The position numbers and the translations under genes were made by a program. The notes under the pieces were generated by a model, which was not told the origin of the DNA, did not search any database, and was given only the letters and a program-made list of their open reading frames with translations. Below, piece by piece: positions 11,631 through 24,352 of a DNA stretch of 64,000 bases; the stretch's first letter is position 1; every line of letters starts with the position of its first letter. The DNA is from Diogma glabrata (lineage: Eukaryota; Arthropoda; Insecta; Diptera; Cylindrotomidae), in contig OY856187.1 in NCBI GenBank assembly GCA_963693315.1, forward strand, positions 394,078,320 to 394,142,319, in the 5' to 3' direction.

Positions 11631-12950
11631 TTCAACAAACATGCATCTCACGATCCCACCCCTCATACTCACACTCACATATACACACATTCACGCCACG
11701 GTTCATGTTGACACACATACCCTCTCATACACATATGTAGAAAATGGCTCACCTCATGGTCTGTCCAGAACCCGTTTCTCCTCCCTGGATAATTAGTGGA
11801 TCATCTATTACAGCTAGTTTACATGCTCCCAAACTGCAGGTAAAACTAAATGCAGTTGATTAATTCAAGAGTCCCAGGTAATATAGATCCGCGTTATCAA
11901 ATAATGTAACTGTGGTTGAGCAACCATTGGTTGCAATAAAGTCACTAATAATTGATGAATACAATTTAAAATCGGCTTGTTCCAGTAAGGTAAATGTAGT
12001 TGAACAATGATTAGTTGCAATAAGTACAAGTATAAGTTGATGACTGCTCTTTGAATCAGCTTGATCAAATAATGTAACGGTGGTTGAGCAATAATTTGTT
12101 GTGATAACCTCAACTTTAAGTTGGTAAAAGCAATTCAAATCGGCATGATCAAGAAAATTAAAGGTGATTGAACAACGAATGGTTGTAATAAATTCGATTA
12201 TTGATCGGTAAATATGATTTAAGTCGGCTTGATCACAGAATGTAAAGGTGATCGAGCAGCGATTGGTGGTAATAAATTCAGTTGATGAATATAATTTAAA
12301 TCAGCTTGCTCCGATACTGTAACTGTGGTCGAGCACTACTTGGTTGGAATCCATTTCACTTGCAGGTTGATAAGTACAATTTAAATCGCTTGATCAAATA
12401 AAGTATACGCAGTTACACAATGAATAGTTGTAATAAGTTCACTTGTACGTTGGTAGAGGCAAGTTCCATCAGAATTTAACTCGGCTGGATCAAAGATAAT
12501 GTATACGTAGTTGAACTATCATTAGTTGAAATAGTTCAAGTATAAGTTGACTAAGGCAATTAATCCACTTGATCCCCTAATGTAAACTTAGTTGAACAAC
12601 AATGAGGTGTGAAAAGTTCAATTAGATGTTGATGAACACAATTTTACATCGGCTTGACCAAATGACGTGAGTGTGGTTGAATTATGGTTAGTTGTAATAA
12701 TTTCACGTATAATTTGAAAAACGTAATTTACATCACTTGATCAAATATAATGTAACGGCGATTGAACAATAATTTGTTGTAAAGATGTCAATTATGGGTA
12801 GGTAATCACAAGTTAAATCGGCTGGATCAAATAATGCAAACGTCGTTGAACAATAATTGGTCCTGCACACGTAGTGGAACACTCAGTGGTTGTAACGATT
12901 TCATAAAAACCAATAAATAATGCTACCCGGTTAGATGCACAGGCCTCAGA
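11630..12950 (+). mobile_element. TGTAATG-family relic, copy D
   Basis: A C/A-rich stretch (11645-11740) like those in copies A, B and E is followed at 11897 by a tandem array. After the array, 'ataatgctacccggttagatgcacaggc' (12918-12945) is a weak counterpart of 35520-35550 in copy B. Neither terminus was found. It may be the continuation of copy E or a separate old insertion. Confidence 0.5.
11897..12900 (+). repeat. Tandem array, ~84 bp monomer, about 12 diverged copies
   Basis: Repeating landmarks are 'atcaaataatgtaac', 'ggttgagcaa', 'ttggttgcaataa' and 'aaatcggcttg'. The counted monomer at 12061-12144 is 84 bp. Monomers are heavily diverged, so the array is old. Short minus-strand frames here are repeat artefacts. 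Confidence 0.8.
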
Positions 12951-13288
12951 CACAGTTTATCTTTGAATATTTTTATTAAACTCGAAGAATGATCACCTTA
13001 TCTTAATGTACTACAATAATTACGTTAATTGTAATTTAAAAAAAATAAATGCCCAACACTACGGACGTAATATAAAAGAATTGTTCATCTTACCACAATT
13101 AATTGCTAGCATTCTTTCTTTGTCCAAAAACAGAAATTTTATTTTGTATTTTATATTAATTTAGGCTAATTATACTTAACATCATCAAAATGGCTGATGA
13201 CTTGTTGGTTCTTTTAGTGTAAACTTTAGACAACACAAACACATAACTATATTTTTTTTTTGGTTGTTTTAATAAATTAACATTAACG
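12951..13288. other. AT-rich spacer ending in the copy A target duplication
   Basis: No gene seen. The last four bases, AACG (13285-13288), are the left target duplication of copy A. Confidence 0.5.
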
Positions 13289-15159
13289 TGTAATGGATAG
13301 CCTGGAAGAGTGCTTGAACACGGTGTATTATAGTTCCTGATTCTTTGGTGTCATTTGTGATTACCATGAGTGGATTGTATTAGTTTTCTAATCCATCATT
13401 GACAGACCCATTTTTCGTATAGTCTCAGATTTATTAGTTGTCAATTTTTTTTATTAACATGTACAGCTCGTAATAGTTTCTCATCCATTCACCTTCAATA
13501 GTCATGTTTCTGTAGTTCCCGTAACCCATAGTTTCTTTATTTTTCCTGAAACTTGCTTAAGTTTTCAATGGCTGAACAGACATATTTAAACAAAAAAAAA
13601 AGGTGAACCGATTACACTAATTTTATATATTAATTAATATACTATAATATTAATTCATTTGAATTAATTAAAAATTTTCCTTAAATATTATCTGTATAAA
13701 CATCAAAATTTAATTTTACAATTCACTAAAATTGACGCGCGCTACGTTTACATTCGATTATTTTCCATATACTCCTTGAATTTGAATTTTCTAAACACCA
13801 ACCGTAATTAAATAATGAAGTTTTCACACCTCATAACAGCTGTGCGTATTTTTCCAATCGTCAACATACCAAGAATTACTATCTTGCTTTGTTAAAATAT
13901 TCGATTTATCTTTTTATGAATGTAATATTTTGCTTCAAACAATCTTTCCGTTGTGGAACCGAACTTCACTGTACTGATATAGTAGATATTATTTTCGTAA
14001 TACTTAAACATCATAACATCGATCGAGCTTGCATTTAATTCGTTTTAAATTCAATGATAAATGTTATTGATGTATCGGAAATGTTCTGTATCACAAAATT
14101 ATTTTTGTACAATAATACCAAAGAACAAACAGTTTTGTATAACTATAAAAAGTTCCCAACAATTGAAAACTTGATGGAAATTAATTATATTACATCTAAA
14201 ACACTGTATTCGATTTGTTTCGAGACTAAAAATTTTGGCTATATAATAAGCCACTGTAACTTGTTCCCTCTCTTATCGTGTTACATTTTGATTAGTGTAG
14301 TTGACAGCTAGTTAGTCTATTACATTTACATTTTGGTGGTTGATGGTTTGACGTCTCACATTGAGGATTGGGATATTCGTTGATTGATTTTATCTCAGTG
14401 GTGACTGTCAAATTCAGAGGTTTCAGTCTGTAAAAAGATTTACCAACAAAAAATTGGAGTATTGATGTATCAAAAAAAAATCCAGGGATATATCCACCAC
14501 AAAACGGTATCTCAATTTAAACTATTTTTTATATATTCCTAATGACGTCTGTGCGCGCAAATTGAATTGTTTTATAACAATTAACTTAACCAAACCAAAT
14601 AACAAAAAAAAAGGAACTGTAGATTCATTGTCTGTGTCAGTGTTAAAAGTTTATGTACAGTATCTGTGAATTATTGATAGGCATTTTTTTTTGTTTTGTG
14701 AGTGCAACTTCTGATGGTTATATTAACCAAGATTAAATTATATATCGTCTAATCTTACAAAAATTAAGGAAACCAAAAAGATGAAAGTTTTTGGTTATGT
14801 TCATCCGTGTCATTATTCTAGTTAATGCACCGTAATTTATTAGTAGAATAACCAATTAGTCATGTGCAGTTTTATTATTTTTTTTTGATGTAATTTACAT
14901 AGTTCATACATGACGTATAACCCGGTCAATGACTTTTGTCGATATTATGGTAGCAAATTTTATATTCGTTAATTTATTGCTAAGTGTTCGTTTTAGTGTA
15001 ATTACATATCAATATAGTTAATTTTAAAGCTAACTTAAGGTTGTGAATAAATCTAGAAAAGAAATTACAAAAAAAAAATAAAATTTAGAATACAAAATAT
15101 ACATCAATTTTACAACTTATGAGTATTCATTTTTTTGGTGGTGTAACAACTTATATAGC

Positions 15160-15560
15160 AGCATTCAACGTATTTTCCTACTGTGTACCTCATCCGTTTC
15201 AACGCGTATCACGAGGTGTTGTACAGTATCTGTATTGTCATATCCAGGTTTGTGCGGCGTATGTTCGTCCAACTTGTATCATCTTTGTCAAAGTTCTACA
15301 ACAAAGTTCTACACAGCATCCGCAGTACTATATCAAAGTGGTTTTCAACGTATTTTTCATCCAACTTGGAACATCATTGTCAAAGTTTACAACGAGGGTT
15401 TATGTAATACTCCTAGTATCGTATCAAAGTATATACAACCGATTTTCATCCAACATATAGTGTTGTTGTCAAAGTTTACCACGAAGCCTTACACAACATT
15501 TGTGTTATCATATCAAGTTTCACAACGTATGTCGATCCATTAGTTCTGGCATCCATTTCA
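15160..15560. repeat. Second internal array of copy A, ~44 bp monomer
   Basis: Diverged units carry alternating 'caaagtttacaacg' and 'tatcatatcaaag' words about 44 bp apart. Frames at 15119-15543 overlap in several phases and follow the repeat, so they are not counted as genes. Confidence 0.6.
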
Positions 15561-15884
15561 ATTTGGACATGTTTCAACGTATCCGGCTTTATTTACCCAT
15601 TGGCTCAATGCTTATTGATACAAATTAACACCGCATAGCTTCTACGTGTTTACCCGTAGTTACAAATTTATTTCGCGAATTGCAGCCGTATATCATCAAT
15701 GTACCCAATTATATCTGAAAATTGATTCAACGATTATTTATATCAAGTACTGTGAGTATGTGTTTTCACCGTATTTCATCTTCAATTATAATTCATTCAG
15801 CGAGTATTTGTATCAAATACTTTTAGTCAACGATTATTTATATCCAATACTGTGAATATTGGTTTTCCACGTATGTCAACTATA

Positions 15885-16400
15885 CCTATTAATTTATTCA
15901 ACGATTTTGATTGCAACTTATTCAACGATTTTGATTGCAAGTTTATTCAGCGATTTTGATTACAAATTTATTCAACGATTTTGATTGCAAGTTTATTCAA
16001 CGATTGTGATTGCAACTTATTCAACGATTTTGATTACAACTTATTCGACGATTTTGTTTACAAATTTATTCAACGTTTTTGAGTGCAAGTTTATTCAGCG
16101 ATTTTGATTACAAATTTATTCATCGATTTTGTTTGCAAATGTATTCAACGATTTTGATTGCAACTTATTCAACGATTTTGATTACAACTTATTCGACGAT
16201 TTCGTTTACAAATTTATTCAACGATTTTGATTGCAAGTTTATTCAACGATTGTGATTGCAAGTTTATTCAACGATTTTGATTACAACTTATTCAACGATT
16301 TTGTTTACAAATTTATTCAACGATTTTTGATTGCAAATTTATTCAACGAATTTTAAATACAAATTTATTCAACACTGTTGACTACAAAGTGATTCGGCGT
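15885..16400. repeat. 24-25 bp tandem array inside copy A, about 21 copies
   Basis: The consensus is 'attcaacgattttgattgcaa' plus 'gttt' or 'ctt'. Variation consists mostly of substitutions at a few positions (ttg/tta/gtt before 'caa'). There is no spacer/repeat alternation, so this is a minisatellite, not a CRISPR. Confidence 0.9.
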
Positions 16401-16849
16401 TAGTTCATACCAATTGCGACTTCTTATTTTTGATTGACGTATATGCAGCCGCGCTGATGGAGGGCTGAAAGCCGCCGGAGTTGGAGGCTAGGAGGATATA
16501 ACCATGGGTGAGTCTATTTGATTTATTATTTTTTTTTGATAAAGGGGTGTGAATGAGTGTGTGTGTGTGTGGGCGTATGTGAGCGAGCTAGGGGGTTGAG
16601 CGTGCCGACCGCGGTTCTTTCGTAGAAGGGGGTCGCCAGAGTCTCATTTTTCACATTTGTATTTGTTTCCATTTCTGTTAGATTTTGAAAATAGCGTACA
16701 TTTCTGTATTTGTGCTGAAGTAGCAGGGCTTCTTAATCGTTCCCATGGGCTGAAGCTAGCTTGGGGCAAGAAAATAAATCTCGCTAGGTACGCTTCCTGC
16801 AATGCCACTCTCATTGGTTCGCCATTGAGAAAGCGCTTCATTACAAACG

Positions 16850-17640
16850 CGTTACTTAATTATTGCACTAAAACTAATTAACTATGTATTTTATAAAAAC
16901 AGAAACGACAGGATTTATGATTTTATCACCAATCACAAATCAAACACCGGCAAATTTTTCTATTCACAACCATCTTTTCTTTGTTTTACTGTCAAACTCA
17001 ATAATATTTATCCAAGCTAACAGTCACCATCGAATAAGAAAAAATACGAGAATAAGAGAGAGATTACATGATTTTTGCTGCTATAAATAGGTGAATAATA
17101 GAATCGATAACGCAGTTTCTTGTAGAGTTTTAAAAATTTTCGTTATTTTATATCTCCTATCAAGTAACACTGGTTGTAATAGAAATGTGAAAATATTTCA
17201 AAGAGAGATACTATTTACAAAACATTTGAAAGAAATATACATATAATTAACATGCGTATGGATTAAAGAGAATAAACAACCGATTTTATAATAGTGTTAC
17301 AGTGACTTATCAATTAATAGAAAACTACAGGGAGGGGGGGGATATTATTAATCGACAGATGATTGGTTGTAGAAAATATATATCGATTAGCGGAACCATG
17401 GGTTAATTCATATCAATTCGTTAACGAATTTTATAGCGATTAATGATTATAGGTCGAGTATAAGAAACTAATTAGAACAACCTGACGACAACTAGGAAAA
17501 CGAATGTGAAAATCTATGGCTGGACAGCGGTTTGGACTATCACAATGGAATTTGAATTACTCGACATAACAAGCATCAACGAATCACGTGTTGTTACGTT
17601 TTCCAATCCATCTTTAGAAATGTCTGACTTTATTGAATTC
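16850..17640. other. AT-rich DNA, no gene recognised
   Basis: Includes a G run near 17331. The small open frames have no motifs. Confidence 0.4.
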
Positions 17641-17647
17641 ACATTCT

Positions 17648-17860
17648 ATTTCTACGATATCATGATCGTGTTGACAAAATCGAAGGTCCCTGTTTGGGCG
17701 CCATTTTAAAATGTTTATCTAATCCATCGTTCAAACTTTATTAATTGATTCAAATTGCATTCCATTTCAGTGTATTTTATTTTATTTTTACTCTCATTTC
17801 TACGACGATATCATGATCGTGTTTACAAAATCAAAGGTCCCTGTTTGGGCGCCATTTTAA
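17648..17860. repeat. ~60 bp direct repeat, each unit ending in a tRNA-Lys 3'-end-like word
   Basis: Units at about 17648-17708 and 17798-17859 share 'tatcatgatcgtgtt' and the word GGTCCCTGTTTGGGCGCCA (17685-17703 and 17836-17854). On the minus strand this reads TGGCGCCCAAACAGGGACC, very like a tRNA-Lys primer-binding site of LTR retroelements. It may be two primer-site/leader remnants 151 bp apart. No full tRNA cloverleaf is present. Confidence 0.6.
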
Positions 17861-18337
17861 CATATTTATGACACTATTTAAACTATTGCGTTAACTCAAC
17901 ATAAACGGAGCATATTGTAATCGATTTCAAAAAGTAACTTTTTTTTTTGTTACATAAATGCGTTCGTGACAGTTTAAGAATTTGTAATTATATAAATTTT
18001 ACATCGATATCTATAATAGAGCTCATAATATAATGTATGTTGTATGTGTACTTAGGTGCGACTAGGCGCGCTGAACTATACAATAAACCTCGTGTTTTTG
18101 AAACCAGGTGTTCAGATGTATTTTAATGTTTTATTATACATTCGTTAACAGTTTTGAAATATTTCTTGGTACAGAATGATTAATAAGAGGTCAGAATGAC
18201 TAATGTTAAGTCAATTTTTTTTTTAAATTTCATCATTGAACTAATATTATCAAAAACTTGAGGCACAATAGGATTGCCTTTGTTCGAATAAACATTAAGA
18301 TTTCCTTAATGTTAATAACTTCTAGCAAAATGTAATA
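17861..18337. other. No gene recognised
   Basis: AT-rich, with no long frame and no clear repeat. Confidence 0.4.
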
Positions 18338-18815
18338 AAATAAATATGGAGGGGCTGAAATCTCACAGCTCTGAGATATCAAGACTTCGGTCTGGGTTAA
18401 GGATTTTGATATAGTTTTCGGCAAAAAACTTTTATGAGGACATGGCTTTTAGTTTTGGGCAGCGATGTATATCAAACATAACTCTTTGTTAAAGTACAAG
18501 TATTTTTTATATCTGTTTAAAAATTTATAACAAAACTAACACGAAACATCAATACGTTGCCGGAAAATTATAATCAAAATTCCAAAAATATTGTTAAAAT
18601 CAAATTTTTGAAATCCCTCCAGCGGTTTTCCCTGCAGCGTAGGTAATAACGGCGGCCAGCTGGCCGGCCGACAGACAGACACACATTTTTTTTTTTGGCT
18701 TTTTTAGAATCAGTAGGTCCTAAAACGTCGAGAAATGCCAAAAAAAGTGGGGGCAAGAATTTCACTTTGAGCTCATGAATGTAATACTTAGGTCTTTCAG
18801 ACCGAAGTAATTCAA
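18338..18815 (-). mobile_element. GGCCGG element, copy c (reverse, internally deleted)
   Basis: Begins 'atatggaggggctg' and the hairpin 'ctcacagctctgag' (18360-18373), which is the tail of copies b and e inverted. It jumps near 18600 to the conserved head, with the palindromic 'ggccagctggccggcc' and the end 'ggtctttcagacc'. The AT-rich array is missing. Both ends carry 'acttcggtctg' in opposite directions (near 18393 and 18812), giving a partial terminal inverted repeat. Confidence 0.8.
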
Positions 18816-21743
18816 AACTTATCAAGAAATGCTCTGTATAATCCACATTTCACTTTTCCACTATATAATAAATCCTTCCATCAAAACAAACTTAAAAAAA
18901 AAATTCTAAAATAAAACTACGAACAAAAATAAAGTAAATATTATTGTAGAAGAAGCAATGAAAAATTTTCATTTCATTATTCAATTTTCATTGCTGATTC
19001 TTTTCCGTTTCTTTTTTCGAGTTGTCTAAGTTGTTTTTCTCTTTTACAACACACAATAAGCAATTGAATCAAAATCTTACAAAAAAACAAATGAATATGA
19101 TTTTCCTTAAAAAATGATTTTCATTTGATTAAAGTTATCTTTAGTTTCCTTTTGTTCTCTAATTTCTATTGTTGGTTTTCTAAGTGGAAAAAAGACAAGA
19201 CAGCATCAATCATATACACAGATAAAATTAATATAAAAGAAGATGAAAAAAATTACTATAGAAAATTGATAGAACTACATTGTGAACAAGTGTAATGAAA
19301 TGAGTGGGTATGGTTAGTTTTAGTTCTCAAATTTTTGTAATAAAATTTTCGAAATATTGTCACTTTTTCATTTGCCAAGCAGGAGAAGATGGTAAAAAAT
19401 GGCATATCAACGCAATCTTTTGTAATATTGACAGTTAATCGAGAATTCTCCATATGTTTGAATTAGCAAAAAACGAAGTAATATAGAGGCTTTTTATTTA
19501 TCGTGGTAAAGAGAGAGGTTACTCATTATCTCGTTTCGGATGAATTATTATTTTCGTTTTTGTCTGATCAATTGAAAAACTTAACGAGATAGTTGTTAAA
19601 ACTATTGGACATCACATTTTGTTACACGAAGAAACCGTGTTTGTCAAACTAACTCAAAAGTGAACATTTAGAATCTAGTTCTTCAAACCACCAAAATGTA
19701 TTCATATTCACCTCCGACTTTAATTCTTTATTGAGTTTTTTGTCACAAACTTACCTTCATCCATTTCCAAATAAAAAAAAACGCATGACATTTCACACAA
19801 CATAGATTCACGTAACTGTTTGTTATTAAACCAATTGTGTTATGTTGATGTAATGAAAATTTATTGAAAATTCTAAAATATTTCATATGAACCTTATAAA
19901 TACTAAATAAAATAAATTTTTTGACATTTTCTTTTTCAACTTCAAATTTATGATGTTTAAGGAAAATTTTATTATAATTTTATCGTCAAACTTTTCATTT
20001 TATTTTTTATTTTAACTCTCCTTCTACTTCCTGTCATATTATTAAATATTTATGTTTATGTCAACAGTACAACATTTTACTCATGAAAAATGATTTAATG
20101 CTTTGATGTTTTTTCTGATGTGACAAGAATGAGGACGATGAAAATTTAGTTATAAAAAAAAAAACAAGAAAATAGCAGAAAAATAAATAGAATTCTAAAG
20201 AATTGAAACAAAGAGATAGTTAGGTTAATTTGAACGAGTTCGTTTTATGAGCATTTTGTTTATATTTGTCTAATTTTAAAGCACACAAGCCTTCAGATTG
20301 CAGCTTTAATCCGTTGTTATTGATGTTAGAAATAAATTCTAATTGTTTTACCCTTTGTACTTTTTGGATGGTTATAGTGATAACCTTACTTATTTACACA
20401 ATAGTAATAGAAACCGTTTGTTCTCATAACTGTTGAACAAAAAATTAATGGTCAGTTAAACAATGTTATTATTTTTATTCGATTAAATGTTTTTGAATAT
20501 CAAATTTAAACCGATAGTCAATGATGCAATACAATGAATATAAAAGTTTTTTTTTTAAATTATATACAAACAAAAATAAATAATTTATTTATTTATGGAA
20601 CAAAATATATTTCAAAATAATAATGATTTTGATCTTCCTATTTTCCTATGTTTAATTTCTAATTCAAATATTTCGAATTTAATTCAATGATGTTTACTAT
20701 GGATTTTATATGAAAAAAGGAAAAACTCCACGCACCCACATTCCCTATATGCTGGAACTTCGTTTATTTTGAGGTTGATTATATAATGGTTAAAGGCTTT
20801 TATGTCTACTTGGAAAAACAGAATAGTAAATTCTTGTACGAGTTGAGAATGATGGTAATTCTTCACAAGGATGAAGAGCGTAGCGAGTGGAGGGAATAAT
20901 CCGAGTGAAGAATTGCCATCATCCTATACGAATACAAGATGCTATTTTATCCACGACTACAAAATATTTCGATTAATTTCCAGTTTGATTGCTAAAGTTT
21001 TTATCATCATATTGAAATACATCATCAAAGATAGCATAAGAAACAAAACAAGTTTTTATTTTATATTTTATATATGTATTTTTCTCGTTTTATCCTGTTT
21101 ATATTAATTAAAATGAGAGTTACACAACACCGTTCTTTGATCTTACCATAGAGAAATATATATAGAGAGAAGTAACCTCTATTCACACAAATTGTATATA
21201 GAATACTGATAAAACAAATAAAAGTACAACCAGACTTGAAGGCATAAGCAATATACAAATTTTACAAATTATACATTGCATTCTTTCTGTCTTATATGAA
21301 ACAATAAACAAAGCAAATCAAAATAAAAAAATGAGAATTTATATTTGAAAGAGAAATATTTCTTTTGCTTTATTTTTTATTTTACTTTTACTGAAATACG
21401 AAAAAATACGAGAATTATAAAATAGAAAAAGTACTCGTATGTATGAGTGTTTAATATATAATTTAAGGATTGTGTTGGGAAAATGAAAAAATTATCATTT
21501 TTTGTTTTTGTATATTGACGAAGGTCAAGCAAATTTTTTAATTTTTGAAGAATTTGTTATTTGGGTTACGAATTGTTTGTTTTGTTGTCAAGATTTTTAT
21601 TTATTTTTTCATCTTTTTTTAAATGGATTTGAACTATATTAAGTTTTTATTGTCCTAGGTCGATGACTTAAGATTTTAGAATATATTATTTTAGTTTGGT
21701 CAGAGTTTGATTTAAATTGATTTATTTGGTCGTGTTTGATATA
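18816..21743. other. Long AT-rich stretch without genes
   Basis: About 2.9 kb of A/T-rich DNA with no motif-bearing frame. The one clear structure is the fold-back at 20831-20940. Confidence 0.5.
20831..20940. mobile_element. Short fold-back/MITE-like hairpin
   Basis: Inverted arms ATGATGGTAATTCTTCAC (20849-20866) and GTGAAGAATTGCCATCAT (20905-20922) differ by one position. Weaker pairing extends out to 'ttcttgta' (20831) and 'tacaaga' (20934-20940). The loop is GC-richer (gagcgtagcgagtgg). Non-coding. Confidence 0.65.
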
Positions 21744-21747
21744 ATTA

Positions 21748-22270
21748 CTTCGGTCTGAAAGACCTAAGATTACATTCATGAGCTCAAAGTGAAATTCTTA
21801 CCCATGCTTTTTTGGCATTTCTCGACGTTTTAGGACCTACTGATTCTAAAAATGCAACAAACAAAAATGTATGTCTGTCTGTCGGCCGGCCGACCGCCGT
21901 CCGTCCGTCACAACCTACGAAATCTAGAAAACCGCTTTACGGATTTCTAAAATTTTTTTTCTAAAAATAGGATTACTCAATAGAAAGAGCCGAAAAGACG
22001 ATGTGTTTGATAGCTGTACCGGAAGTGTGTTAAAAAAAATCAAGTGTGTCAAAACAAGGATATTTGCATATTCTTTGCTTAAAAACATTCATTTTAAGTG
22101 ATTACGAGCAGGAACATTGAATTTGAAGAAATCTTGATGGTCGGGATTGGTATGTGAGACCAAAATCTAGATTTTTGCATTATAAGTTTGTCAAAAAAAT
22201 GTTGTCAAGTGTGTCAAAAGAAAGATTTTTTTTTTTATTTTTTTACTCAATTTTTTGGAAAAAAATAAAA
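21748..22270 (+). mobile_element. GGCCGG element, copy d (partial)
   Basis: Has the head 'cttcggtctgaaagacc', the GC-rich 'cggccggccgaccgcc' (21883-21898), and the 'agtgtgtcaaaa' words. It stops near 22270 before the AT-rich array and tail. Confidence 0.75.
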
Positions 22271-22279
22271 TTAATAATA

Positions 22280-23035
22280 TGTATGCATGAAAATATATTA
22301 GAGCAATTTCACGAAGATTCAACAACGTTTTGACTTGACCCCTTTTAATTTTGATTATTTTTTGTTTATAGATAGTCTTTGATAAATAAAAAATACAAGT
22401 TCTCTTAGAATTTTTTTTTTCGACCAGGGGTCTTCACAGGGTGCCCCTCAATTTTTTGTTATTTTGTGATGTGAGTGCATTTTGACGAGCGATTGTAGAA
22501 AAACTACTCAATCGATTTTCATAAATGATATTTCGTTGAATAGGTATTAGAACATAGTTTTTAAAAATGTACACTGTTAATTTTTTGAAATAATTTTTAA
22601 CGGTGTAACATAAGAAAAAAATGGTGTAATTGAAAAAAAGATGGCATTAACTTTTTTTTTTTTTTAAACAAAATTGAAGCTTATTTTATATCTAACAACT
22701 TGTGAAAATTTAGGACTAGCATCATTTTTTGTTTTAGAGATAAAATTCGTTGTGCATATGACTGTCGGGAATCAGTTTTTTTTGTTCTGAAGAAAAAATA
22801 TAAAAATGGCGATTTTTAGATTCAGATTTTTTTTTATGTTAAATATCAAATATTTTATTATTAAATGAACTTTTTAAAAAGCAATTTCAGTCAAGTTCAG
22901 CAAAATTTTGCGACATTTTGACTCGGCCCTTTTTAATTTGGTCTATTTTGGTCTATATTCGGTTTATAGATAGCCTTTGATAAATGAAAAATACGGCTTC
23001 AAGTAGAATTTTTTTCGTCGTCCAAATGTCATTTA
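22280..23035. repeat. Two diverged copies of another dispersed repeat
   Basis: 22296-22430 and 22880-23020 share 'ttttgactnggccc(c)ttttaattt', 'ttatagatag(t/c)ctttgataaat(a/g)aaaaatac' and the following 'agaattttttt'. This is a direct duplication about 590 bp apart. No coding frame. Confidence 0.55.
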
Positions 23036-23214
23036 TATGGGAAAATTCTCTCACAATGGGTACATTACTTGCTGGGATTGTCAAGGTAAATTAGATCATT
23101 GTCGCTAGTTCTTTAAACAGTAGCGATCAATCAGCAAAATGATGAAAAAATTAATCCATTTTGTTTGAGTAGATGACGGAGATGGTAGTGATGCTTCGAA
23201 AGTTCGAAAGTCGT

Positions 23215-23500
23215 CGAATAAAATTTTTTCGTTTAGTTTTTGATGCCTTCTGGAGATATTCATCGCAGAACTACAGGAAACATATTAATAGCTTTGTGAT
23301 TTGATGTGTCAATGGTTATTGAAAAGAAATTAACCGATGCCAATTCAACTTTGATTGCTTCAACGATTCTGCACATTTCATTCGACCCAGACGAAATTTG
23401 TGTTGTGCAAAAAACTGTCAAAAAATATTGCCTTCGCAATTGGTTGAACGAAATGATTGATTCTGATGAATGGTTTTCAATATTTCTGCATACCAACTTC
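23215..23500 (-). pseudogene. hAT-like transposase fragment
   Basis: The minus-strand frame ending near 23260 contains 'FFSITIDTSNHKAINMFPVV'. This resembles the segment around the first catalytic Asp of a hAT-like transposase family (TDASNH...LFP). Upstream residues fit the same domain, but the C-terminal half is missing. The assignment rests on this one motif. It adjoins a fold-back family fragment at 23475. Confidence 0.5.
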
Positions 23501-23960
23501 TGGTTTGTCACTTCCTGTTAAGAAGGTATTTTTTTAATTTTTAAGGTGTTTGTTTATCCCTACTGTAGCCTACATTTACAAATCGATTTTCATAAAACGG
23601 TAAAAGGTAAAAGCTTTCAACTATATGAGATAGTTTTTTTTATTAGCGCTTTGGGTACATTGTATAAAGAATTAGGGGGTCCGCCATACAGCAGATGATT
23701 TTTGATGTTTGCTGGGAGCTTACAACATTCGAACAACATTGATACATTGATAATCGAAATAGATGAATCTTGGTACATAAGCCATTTAGTATGCTTCAAA
23801 ACAGTTTCGCATCCCAACTTCCGGTTTTTCACTTCCCGTAAACAAATTTTTTTGAGTTGTTGTCAATGACTATGATGAAATTTATGAATAAGTTTTAACT
23901 TAGTGTGAGAAGATAATTATCAGCTTTTGAAGCACATTAACTAACTATATGCATCTGCGT
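23475..23960 (-). repeat. Fold-back family ('ccggaagtt') fragment
   Basis: Diverged landmarks: 'cataccaacttctggtttgtcacttcctg', 'atccctactgtagcctac', 'gggggtccgccatacagcagatg' and 'catcccaacttccgg' (inverted orientation). It is older than the other copies by eye and lacks termini. Confidence 0.75.
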
Positions 23961-24352
23961 CTCCAAATTTTTTTTTTATTTTTTAATGATATCATTCATT
24001 CTGAAAGATTGACACAATAATTTCATAATTTATTTCTTATGTGTGAGTGACGAAACGTTTGATTCTGTGGGGACCTCAATAAAAATTGAATAATAAAGAC
24101 TTAAGGTGCAAACACAATAGATCCGTTCCGTCCGCTCCGTTATATTAAAACTGTCAGTTTATATGAAAAACGGAAATTAAAACACAATGAACGGAGGGGA
24201 AAAAATCGGAACGGACACTAAACACAAATTCAAACTTTTACGGAAGACATAACCTCAAATATGGTACTTTTGTTTTTAAAACAACATACAAAAATTTAAA
24301 ATATCGTTTTGTGCAATTAATTATATTGTGTATAATTTTGTGTTTTAAAAAA

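Larger units (their letters stand above)
13289..16845 (-). mobile_element. TGTAATG element, copy A (complete, 3557 bp)
   Basis: The left border is TGTAATGGATAGCC at 13289 and the right border is ...GCGCTTCATTACA at 16845. AACG flanks both sides (13285-13288 and 16846-16849). The orientation is reversed relative to copy B. The head at the right end carries the hairpin, the 'ctgaagtagcaggg' block (16717-16730), 'gggtcgccagagtctc' (16630-16645) and a GT-rich run. Inside lies a ~24-bp tandem array (15890-16400) and a second array (15160-15560). The longest frame is 85 codons (14054-14311) with no motif. No transposase, integrase or RT is seen. It could be a non-autonomous DNA transposon or a long solo LTR. 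Confidence 0.85.

Noticed and set aside
15885..16400. Regular short repeats resembling a CRISPR array
   Set aside because: Units are contiguous 24-25 bp monomers without unique spacers, inside a eukaryotic transposable element.
17685..17703. tRNA-Lys gene
   Set aside because: Only the 3'-end-like word is present; no acceptor partner, D arm or anticodon arm precedes it.
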